The notes under the pieces are model-generated. The model saw nothing but the letters and a program-made list of their open reading frames with translations. It did no database searches and was not told the DNA's origin. Both the position numbers and the translations under genes were made by a program. A stretch of 64,000 bases of DNA from Phascolarctos cinereus (lineage: Eukaryota > Chordata > Mammalia > Diprotodontia > Phascolarctidae): the NCBI RefSeq assembly GCF_002099425.1, contig NW_018344193.1, forward strand, positions 124,001-188,000, read 5' to 3'. How positions within the stretch are numbered: position 1 is the stretch's first letter; each line of letters starts with the position of its first letter. Shown here in pieces: positions 56,755 through 64,000 of the stretch.

Positions 56755-58475
56755 TAAGGGGAAAGACAAATGTTGGAGGAGATGTGGAAAAATTGGGACA
56801 CTAATTCACTGTTGGGGAATTGTGAACCATTTTGGAGAACAATCTGGAATTCCACTCAAAGAGTAATATTAAACTATCTATGCCCTTTGACTTAGCAATA
56901 CCACCACTAGGTCTATTTCCAAAGACGATTAGGGGAAAAGGAAAAGAACCTATATATTCTCAATTATTTACGGCAGTTCTCTTTGTGATGTCAAAGAACT
57001 GGAAATTGGGCCTGCTAATTGGGGAATGGCCAAATAAGTTGTGGTATATGATTGTGATGGAATACTAATATGTTATAAGTAATGACAAGCAGGATGATTT
57101 CAGGGGGAAAAAAAAAAACATGGATAGACTTGCACAAAATAATGAATAACAAAATTAGCAGAGCCAAGAGAATGATGTATACAGTAATAACAATATTGTT
57201 TTTTATTAATTAATTTATTTTAAATGTTCAACAATCACTTCCTTAAGCTTTTGAGTTTTACATTTTTCTCCCCTTCTCTCCCCACCTCCCTCCCCAAGAC
57301 AGCTTGCAATCTGATATAGGCTATACATATACATTCCTATTAAACATTTTCACATTAGTGATGTTGTAAGGAAGAATTAGAACCAATAGGGGGAACCACA
57401 AGAAAGAGGAAACAAAACAAAACAGAAGAAAAAAAAGTAAATAGTATACTTCAATCTGCATTCAAACTCCATAGCTCTTTCTCTGGATGTGGATAGCATT
57501 TTCCATCATGAGACTTTTGGAGATGTCTTAGATCCTTGCATTGCTGAGAATAGCTAAATCTATCAAAGTTAGTCATTACATGACGTAGCTGTTATTGTGT
57601 ACAATGTTATCCTGTTTCTGCTCACTTCACTCAGCATCAGTTCACACAAGTCTTTCTAGGTTTTTCTGAAGCCTGCTTGTTCATCATTTCTTATAGCACA
57701 ATAGTATTCCATTACATTCATATACCACAACTTGTTTAGCCATTCCCCAACTGATGGGCATCCCGTTAATTTCCAATTCTTTGCCACCACAGAATGAGCT
57801 GTTATAAATATTTTTGTACGTGTGAGTCCTTTCCCATTTTTGTGATCTCTTTGGGATATAGCCCTAGAAGTGCTATTGCTGGGTCAAAGGGTATGCACAT
57901 TTTTATAGCCCCTTTAGCATAGTTCCAAATTGCTCTCCAAAATGGTTGGGTCATTTCACAACTCCACCAACAATGCATTAGTGTTCCAATTTTCCCCATC
58001 TTCTCCAACATTTATCATTTGCCTGTTTTGTCATGTTGGCCAATCTGATAGGTGTGATGTGGTACCTCAGAGTTGTTGTGATTTATAGCAATGTTGTTTT
58101 AAGAACAACTTCGAGCAACTAAGTCATTTTGACTATTATAAAATACCCAAATTAGCTACAAAAGGCATATGAAAGAAGATGCTATCTGTATCCAGAGAAA
58201 AAAATTAACAAATAGACGTATAGAATTATTTTCCACACATACATACATATACATGCACACATGCATATTTGTGTGTAACGGTAGCCATCTCTAGGGTGAG
58301 GGGTGTAGGGAAGAAAAAAAAAGAAATTTACATGATAAATTTACGATATATTAAAAAGCAAGCTGTACATACTAGAGTTTCTATTTCATGTTCAATAATA
58401 TTTTTATTATCCTGCTATGTTATGGAAATGATTATTTTATTTCATAAATTAAAAATAAAATAAAATTTTAAAAGA
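56755..58475 (+). mobile_element. LINE-1 3' part, host of a nested L1
   Basis: Plus-strand ORF2 C-terminus ('gttggaggagatgtggaaaa', then translated 'SKNWKLGLLIGEWPNKLWYM') runs to 57201 and resumes at about 58101 ('acttcgagcaactaagtcat', 'gatgctatctgtatccagag'). The 3' UTR ends in 'aaattaaaaataaaataaaa' near 58475. The middle is an opposite-strand L1. ORF2 is broken by stops. Confidence 0.88.
57202..58086 (-). mobile_element. LINE-1 inserted into another LINE-1
   Basis: The minus-strand copy starts with its 3' UTR ('caacaatcacttccttaagc', 'cccacctccctccccaagac'). It continues to the ORF2 C-terminus ('GTLMHCWWSCEMTQPFWRAI', 'PFDPAIALLGLYPKEI' at 57802-58011), the L1 'HCWW' and 'PFDPAIPLLGIYPK' motifs. 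Flanks 'aacaatattgtttt' (57188-57201) and 'agcaatgttgtttt' (58087-58100) agree at 12 of 14 positions and are the target duplication. Confidence 0.93.
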
Positions 58476-59044
58476 AGTTAATTCAGGTTTTGTGATTTAG
58501 GTTCTCATTATGTGTATAGATCTAGATTAAAATAATAAAATAATTATAACAAGAATGGAAAAATTAATCTAGGGATAGAAAATAATATTAATTAAATTCT
58601 TAAATGTCTTTTCTAATCCTTTCCTTCTCCCCTCCTCCAATCCTTGTGAAAGAAAAGTTGGAAAATGAGCCCCTCTAAGTCTCACATCTCTGACAAAGGA
58701 AGTCATGGATGGGCTCAGTCTTTCACTGTTGCCAAAGCACACTCTTGGGCAAGGAATAGCAGGGCTGAAGGCCTTTAGTGCAGGGTTAAGGCTGTATTGA
58801 CAATTGTATCCTTTTCCTGTTCATCTCACTGTGTATGCTACCTGTGGTTCATTTCTCTCCATATGGCTCCCACTTACACTGTCTCCATGTGGATCCTGGT
58901 TTGGCCTGCCCTTCCATTTTATCTTAGCTTATCTTTTCTAGTGGTCATTAATGTAGGAAAGATACCTATTACTAGCCCTTACCCCCTTCCATCTTCTTGG
59001 TGGGAAAAAAAATGAACAAAACAAAACATATTTCTCCCTATCTA
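58476..59044. other. Unassigned DNA
   Basis: AT-rich left part, mixed right part. No gene or named repeat recognised. Confidence 0.4.
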
Positions 59045-59300
59045 AAGTAGCTAGATGGTATACTTAATACATCATCGGATTTAGCATCAGGAATACCTGA
59101 GTTCAAATTCGGCTTCAGACAATAATGAGCTAAGTAACCCTAGGCAAGTCACTTGAAGGTTGTCTGCCTCAGTTTCCTCATTTGTTAAATGGGTGTAATA
59201 ATAGTATCTACATCATAGGGTTGTAAGGATTGAATGAGATAACATATGTGAAGTGCCTTGCAAATCTTCAAGTGCTATATAAGTTATATTACTATTACTG
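59045..59300 (+). repeat. tRNA-SINE/MIR copy
   Basis: 'agtagctagatggtatactt', 'agcatcaggaatacctgagt', 'ctgcctcagtttcctcattt', 'gagataacatatgtgaagtg' and 'gtgctatataagttatatta' give a full-length MIR-type element. Confidence 0.85.
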
Positions 59301-59800
59301 TTCTTCTTTTTTACCCCTAGATTACCCTTATCTATTTCACCAAGAGGAGAGCAAGAGCAGTTTTCATTGTCTTGCTGGCAGAGAAACACTTCATGCACAG
59401 TAAGCCTCTTTCCTTATCAGAGGGGCAGAAAAAACAATTCTAGATATTTCAGCAGCAAAATGGACAGAATTTGCCAACTAACCGAATATGTGCATGACAA
59501 AATGGGATAAATACATAATCCTTCATTTACAGTGAAGAGTCATGCTGAAGATGTGTGACTGGGAAAATGGTGGTTTCACCTGTATACGCGGAGAAGTTAG
59601 AAGGAAGGTTAGATTTAAAGGGAGGAAAGAAAGGGGATGAGTTCAATTTAGAACATATTTGAGGTTCAGCTGTCTGACAGGTAGTTAGGGATGTGGGACT
59701 GAAACTCTAGGGAAAGGTAGAAAATAGAGATAGACTTGGTAGGCACATACATAAAATCATAATTTAAGCCACATAAGTCTGCATTTTCCTGGTTAAATGT
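59301..59800. other. Unassigned DNA
   Basis: No gene or named repeat recognised. Confidence 0.4.
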
Positions 59801-60116
59801 CTCCTCCTTTTTTCTCCTCCTTTTTACTTCCCCCTCCTCCTTCCTCCTCCTCCTCCCTTTCCCTTCCACCTCCCTTCTCCTCCTTCTCCTTCTCCTTTTC
59901 CTCCTCCTTTCTCCTCCTTTCCTCTTCCCTTCTTCCTCCCTTCTTCCTCCCTTCCTTCTTCCTCCTTCCTCCTTCCTCCCTTCTTCCTATCTCCTTCCTC
60001 CCTTCCTCCCTTCCTCCTCCTTCCCTCCCTTCCTTCCTTCCTTCCTTCCTTCCTTCCTTCCTTCCTTCCTTCCTTCCTTCCTTCCTTCCTTCCTTCCTTC
60101 CTTCCTTCCTTCCTTC
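59801..60116 (+). repeat. Polypyrimidine tract ending in (TTCC)n
   Basis: About 316 bp almost entirely of C and T on the plus strand. Irregular TCC/TTCC units precede about 22 uninterrupted TTCC tetramers from about 60029. The 120-residue Ser/Pro/Leu/Phe frame here is an artefact of composition. Confidence 0.97.
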
Positions 60117-60489
60117 AGTTTTCAGTTCGTTATTTCAGCTCATAGCAATTTCTTTTTAAATCTTGATCTTGTCACCTAACACAGTAGCTTATAATCATCC
60201 AAATTTGTCTCCCATCTGTAAATATGGTAAGGATGATGAGCACCAACAGGTTTCTCATCACATCTTGGAAACATATTCTGGACAGACAGCATACCTCCTA
60301 GTAGCCAAGTCAGGTCCATGTGCGGCTGTTTTCAAATCTTTCTATAGAGTCATCAATAACTATCAGTTTTTCCTAAGAGTGGCAATCAGATTTTTCCCAG
60401 ACCCATATTGCCAGTAGTTCACTTGGAAATATGAAACTAGAACTTGGAAGAGAGGCCATGAAAAGTTTAAGATGGTTATGCCTTATCTC
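60117..60489. other. Unassigned DNA
   Basis: No gene or named repeat recognised. The frame at 60163-60417 has no known domain. Confidence 0.4.
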
Positions 60490-60565
60490 AAATCTGGCCT
60501 CTGACATCTCTAAAATGAGGAGATTGTATGCACTCTGAGGTCCCTTTCAATTTTAAACCTGTAAT
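60490..60565 (+). repeat. MIR-type SINE fragment
   Basis: 'caaatctggcctctgacatc', 'tctaaaatgaggagattgta' and 'ctgaggtccctttcaatttt' match the MIR variant with a 'gaggtcccttcca' tail. Confidence 0.6.
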
Positions 60566-60574
60566 CTTGTGATC

Positions 60575-60700
60575 TTCCATTAGATTGCTAGCTCCTTAAG
60601 GACAGGGTCCTTAGCTTTTATCTTTCCAAATCCCCTATAACTCAACATAGTGGCTTGCCCAAAACAGGTGCTAAAATTTATTTGTGGAATGACTACAATA
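60575..60700 (+). repeat. L2 LINE 3' end
   Basis: 'agattgctagctccttaagg', 'acagggtccttagcttttat' and 'agtggcttgcccaaaacagg' are the L2 terminus. Confidence 0.8.
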
Positions 60701-61793
60701 TGTAATTTTTTTCCCGTCCCATAGAATGGCTGTGGATTAATCCTGATTCGGGAAATTTTCCTGGTTCGTAGATGGATTAATTTGCATTTACTTCATGACC
60801 TTGAATTGTGGATAAGGAATATTTAGTAAGACTAGAAGAGCCTTTTGTTTAGTGGAATGTAGTACTGCTAATGTGTGGGAAAAAATGACTTTGTCAATGC
60901 ACCCATCTCCCTTAAGAACTATGTCAATAGCCACAATAATTTTTTTAAGGAAAAAATTTAACACTCATCCTCCAAATAAAATGTTATTCACTGTACTTGG
61001 AATTTAGATTAGATCCAATAATGTGTTTCTTTCAGCCTCTCCTTTTCCAGATATCTTTTCATTCAGTTTTCCTCACTCCGGAGAACTTGGCTTTTTTTAG
61101 TGCCGAGTTAACGTGCCTAGAAAATGATGTATGGCACTACAGACTTCTCTCTAGTGTTTATAGATGTAATCAAAAGCCCAGAAAGAAACAGAACTACTTT
61201 TTTTTTTATCAGAAGGAGCAGAGATGATCAAATATGCATGAAGGGAGAGGAGAAAGAGAGCGAGAGCCATAGGGATGGAGAAACAACAGCCACAGAAGAT
61301 GAAAAGAAAATATGAGCTGAAATGAGCAATAATCAAAGAGAGGTTTTCTTTCAGTAATTGTATCCTGGAATACCGAATGGAAAACCCCAGCTTTGGCAGC
61401 AGTTACTCTCAGCGGCTAGAGAGATGAATAAAGTTCTACACAACAGAGTGTCAGATGTCTTTGGTTTCACTTGACTGTCACAAACACCACCCACACTGTG
61501 ATAATTTGCTGTCGTTGGCCCAACAGTGATGATCTCACGATTGAACTAAAGCTAGAAGTGTCTGTTCCTGTTAACAGCACTCTGGGGCTAAGACATGCCA
61601 GTGGAGTATTCAGACAGTGTTGGCTTTCTCATCTAGGCACTGAACCCAGTAAAAGCAGACGTCGGGAATTAGCCTCCCCATCCTGTGGTCAGAGATGGTC
61701 TGGTGACAATTTCAGCATTATGCATGCTCTAAGAAAAAATAAATCAGTGGCATTTCTACATAGAGAAAACTGCATTATGTAATTCAGTTTCTT

Positions 61794-61795
<2 letters not shown>
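60701..61795. other. Repeat-poor block, candidate enhancer/conserved DNA
   Basis: About 1.1 kb without a recognised transposon. The left end (60734-60804) holds a dense motif cluster. The right end (61380-61790) is richer in CpG than most of the window and contains an open frame of about 100 codons (61471-61782) without a recognised domain. I interpret the block as non-coding, possibly conserved. Confidence 0.45.
60734..60804 (+). promoter_or_regulatory. Cluster of OTX/PITX-, POU- and ERR/NR5A-type motifs
   Basis: The palindrome 'ggattaatcc' (60734-60743) is two back-to-back bicoid-class GGATTA sites. Another GGATTA lies at 60774-60779, merged with the octamer 'atttgcat' (60780-60787). 'tgaccttga' (60796-60804) is an exact complement of the ERR/NR5A extended half-site TCAAGGTCA. 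Four good matches in 71 bp of repeat-poor DNA suggest an enhancer, but this is inference from motifs alone. Confidence 0.45.

Positions 61796-61849
<54 letters not shown>
61796..61849 (+). repeat. (GT)n microsatellite
   Basis: About 26 uninterrupted GT dinucleotides. Confidence 0.97.
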
Positions 61850-62040
61850 ACTCTTTCAGCAGTCTGGTGAAGCCTGTGGACCCCTTCTCAGAATAATGTT
61901 TTTAAATAATTGAATGAAATGCTGAATTTAGTCACCAGTCAGTAAAAATTAAAATGTAAAATTATTTTCTCCCTCCAACTTATGCCTCCTGAAATCTTTC
62001 CATGGGAGAACAGAAACCCCAGTTAAAAATCCCTAGTTTA
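61850..62040 (+). mobile_element. hAT-type non-autonomous DNA transposon (family 1)
   Basis: 'agcagtctggtgaagcctgt', 'ggaccccttctcagaataat' and 'gtttttaaataattgaatga' are the family 1 body. The right end 'ccccagttaaaaatccctag' is the inverted terminus. The left terminus is missing next to the GT tract. Confidence 0.75.
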
Positions 62041-62464
62041 ATTACTCAAAATAGGCCTATATGTTTAGATATGTTTGCTTATGAGAAACAGCTGGAATAT
62101 TTTCTTCAAGGAGAATTTGTTTGCCTGTGGAGTCAGCAGCACACTTGCCTGAGGGCCCTAGCAAAAGTAGACATATGTAATTAATTTGCCCATTGTGTGG
62201 ACAAAGGAATCCTTAAACAGCTAGCCCAACAGGCGACAATGGAGGTAGAAATGAGAGGTATTCTAAGTTGAAAATAAGGTAGCTCACATTTTAGCTTCTG
62301 GTCCAAATTCCCTTCATAGGATGAGAAAAGTCACAACCTAGGAAGGCATTGCCCTTTGCATGAGGTGCTGAGATGAGGTTAGAAGATAGTTCTGACTCAC
62401 CATCAACAGCAGTTAAAAAAGGCCCATTCAGATCTCTCAAGTGCATCTGGAGTTGATTGAAAAA
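62041..62464. other. Unassigned DNA
   Basis: No gene or named repeat recognised. Confidence 0.4.
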
Positions 62465-63060
62465 AATAATCATTAAGCTTCTATTAAGAACCTGCTATGT
62501 GTAATGCCTGGGAATACAAAGAAAAAATGAATCAGGCCCTTAAAGATTTGTTTTCTTTCCTCTCTGAGCTCTACTGCTGCCTCTCCAAGCTTTCTCTGTC
62601 ATATGCCTCATCAGAATCTTCTCTTCCATCCCTCAACCCTCCACCATCTTCAGCTTTCTTTTATGTGCTGTCTTCTCATTAGGATGTAACTTCCTTGAGG
62701 TCAGGGCCTGTCTTTCTGTTTTTAATTTGTATTACCAGGGCTTACAACATAGTAAGTGCTTGTTAACTGGACCTGAAATAGTCAACATTTTATTGGGACA
62801 AGCCAACATATATACATATATGAGCATGTACATAATATATACCAAATAAGCACATGGTAATTTGGATGAGGAGGAACTAGCAGGTGAGGGGTCCAGGAAA
62901 GAACTCAAGCAAAAGATGGCATTCTAACTGAGCTTTGAAAGGAATTGGGGATTCTGAGAGGCAGAAATGAGGAGGGAGTGCATTCCAGGCTTGGGGAGGG
63001 GGAGCAGAGTTAGCACAAAGGCACAAAGGTGGCAGAGAAGGCTGGGATTCTTTCTGCAGC
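62465..63060 (+). repeat. Ancient interspersed repeat, unclassified (type A, long copy) with embedded L2
   Basis: The opening part ('attaagcttctattaagaac', 'gcctgggaatacaaagaaaa', 'atcaggcccttaaag') is at 62465-62540. The second part ('aaagatggcattctaactga', 'gctttgaaaggaattgggga', 'gggagtgcattccaggcttg') is at about 62860-63060. An L2 end lies between them. This shows that both parts belong to one family. Confidence 0.65.
62541..62765 (+). repeat. L2 LINE 3' end
   Basis: 'cttttatgtgctgtcttctc', 'taggatgtaacttccttgag', 'gtcagggcctgtctttctgt' and 'acatagtaagtgcttgttaa' form a well-preserved L2 terminus. Confidence 0.85.
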
Positions 63061-63169
63061 TGGCTTCACTCTACGTAGGGATTCTCTGCTGAGCAGTTAA
63101 AACCTGGACCAAATGAATCAGATAGCAAGATAGTCACAGAAAACTTCTGACCAAAAGGAACAGTTTATC

Positions 63170-63270
63170 ATATAACAAACACTGATTGGGTATTTATAGA
63201 CAAGGCTTTGTGCTAGAGCTGGAAATGCAACGATGAAAACTGACATTGTCTTTGATTTAAAAGGCTCACC
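63170..63270 (+). repeat. Ancient interspersed repeat, unclassified (type A)
   Basis: 'cactgattgggtatttatag', 'ctttgtgctagagctggaaa' and 'tgcaacgatgaaaac' match the opening of the type A theme. Confidence 0.5.
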
Positions 63271-63284
63271 CCAATTGTATAAAA

Positions 63285-63523
63285 AGAGCTAATGTGAGTG
63301 CAGTGGATAAAGTCCAGGCCTGGAGTCAGGAAGATTCATTTATCTAAGTTCAAATGTGACCTACTAGCTGTGTGACCCTGGGGAAGTCACTTCACCCTGT
63401 TTGCCTTAGTTCCTTCATCTGTAAAATGAACTGGAGAAGGAAATGACAAACCACTTCAGCATCTTTGCCAAGAAAACCCCAAGTGGGGGTCACAAAGAGT
63501 CAAACCCAACTGAGCAATGAATA
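63285..63523 (+). mobile_element. MAR1-like SINE with RTE/BovB-like tail
   Basis: 'gagtgcagtggataaagtcc', 'gcctggagtcaggaagattc', 'gctgtgtgaccctggggaag', 'gagaaggaaatgacaaacca' and 'atctttgccaagaaaacccc'. Nearly complete; the last bases are diverged. Confidence 0.93.
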
Positions 63524-63529
63524 CAAGTA

Positions 63530-63665
63530 TTATTATCTACATTTTATAGATATGGAAACAGGCTCAGAAAAAGTAACTTACCAAGAGTCATATGATTAGC
63601 AAGTAACAGCGATGGGACTTGAACCTAAATCTTCTGATCACTAGTCCAGAACTTTATCCAATTTA
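63530..63665 (-). repeat. MIR SINE fragment
   Basis: 'attattatctacattttata', 'gatatggaaacaggctcaga' and 'gggacttgaacctaaatctt' read as MIR on the complementary strand. Confidence 0.7.
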
Positions 63666-63669
63666 GTTT

Positions 63670-63930
63670 GATTCAAGCAACATGTATTAGCATATGCAAA
63701 GTACTACTCGAGGCCTAGGAATTCAAGGATGAAAAATGATAATGTACTTACCATCAAGGGACTTTAAAGCAAATAGGGGTGAAATAACACATTCATAAAT
63801 AAATATAAAGTAAGATGAAAGAAAAGGAGAAATCCAGATAAAATGTGCTAAGAAAACTTGAAGAGGGAAAGGTCACATTCATCTTGGAAGATGACTTAGA
63901 AGGCTTTATTGACTAGACCAATTAAACTAA
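63670..63930 (+). repeat. Ancient interspersed repeat, unclassified (type A), diverged
   Basis: 'caagcaacatgtattagcat', 'gaggcctaggaattcaagga' and 'ttaccatcaagggacttta' fit the opening of type A. The right part is uncertain. Confidence 0.45.
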
Positions 63931-64000
63931 TAAACAACGAAATTGCATGGACCCAAAGTCACCAGTGTCTTTATGGTGGCCTTTTTCTCGCTTTGGTAAG

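Noticed and set aside
57802-58011. 69-residue frame with 'HCWW' and 'PFDPAI' motifs
   Set aside because: LINE-1 ORF2 remnant in a nested, truncated insertion.
59797-60159. 120-residue Ser/Pro/Leu frame
   Set aside because: Compositional artefact of a polypyrimidine tract.
61471-61782. 103-residue frame in a repeat-poor block
   Set aside because: No domain recognised and no start or splice context; kept only as a possible conserved non-coding region.
1-64000. CRISPR arrays, bacterial operons, tRNA or rRNA genes
   Set aside because: The tRNA-like text is SINE heads and MIR; no regular spacer-repeat arrays or rRNA sequence; all features indicate vertebrate nuclear DNA.

Overview
The window is a repeat-dense, AT-rich, CpG-poor stretch of marsupial nuclear DNA. 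The assignment rests on interspersed repeats recognised by eye: two tRNA-derived SINE types typical of metatherians, marsupial-type LINE-1 3' ends, many MIR and L2 copies, and long CR1/L3-like LINEs. One SINE type is short, with a poly-A end after 'attgcctagcc' or 'attgcctcacc' (WSINE1/MAR-like). The other is longer, with an RTE/BovB-like tail ('tttgccaagaaaacccc...gactgaacaac', MAR1-like). The species cannot be told from this; names are family-level calls, not database hits.

No host protein-coding gene or exon could be supported. The open frames are short. They fall in SINE or LINE sequence, in simple repeats (Ser-Leu or Arg-Glu runs from (TC)n), or in unique DNA with no recognisable protein family. 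There is no CpG island. The only RNA gene-like feature is a retroposed U6 snRNA copy near 9.9 kb. The window is therefore either a gene desert or the interior of one or more long introns.

Layout. 1-9 kb: mostly unique AT-rich DNA with old SINE/L2 remnants and a MIR split by a Tigger-like DNA transposon. 9-17 kb: SINEs, the U6 retrocopy, and several unassigned single-copy blocks (10.0-11.1, 11.9-13.1, 14.6-15.7 kb). 17.1-19.7 kb: a long CR1/L3-like LINE with endonuclease and reverse-transcriptase remnants. 20-30 kb: hAT, L2, L1 and MIR pieces, two young SINE insertions with perfect 17-18 bp target duplications, and a local duplication or shared composite repeat (25.7 and 27.2 kb). 30-41 kb: L2-rich, with a comparatively unique block at 34.5-36.2 kb containing a consensus RFX X-box. 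41-47 kb: a CR1 copy with a SINE inside it, and a MIR carrying both a hAT element and an L1. 47-53 kb: MIRs, SINEs and unique blocks. 53-58.5 kb: two further CR1 copies and an L1 inserted into an oppositely oriented L1. 59-64 kb: a 316-bp polypyrimidine tract, a mostly unique block (60.7-61.8 kb) with clustered homeodomain, POU and nuclear-receptor motifs, then more old repeats.

The features do not work together as genes. The readable history is layered transposition: MIR, L2 and CR1 remnants form the oldest layer, DNA transposons and L1 landed in them, and short poly-A SINEs came last. The best candidates for function are unique stretches that look like conserved non-coding elements, which only cross-species alignment can test.
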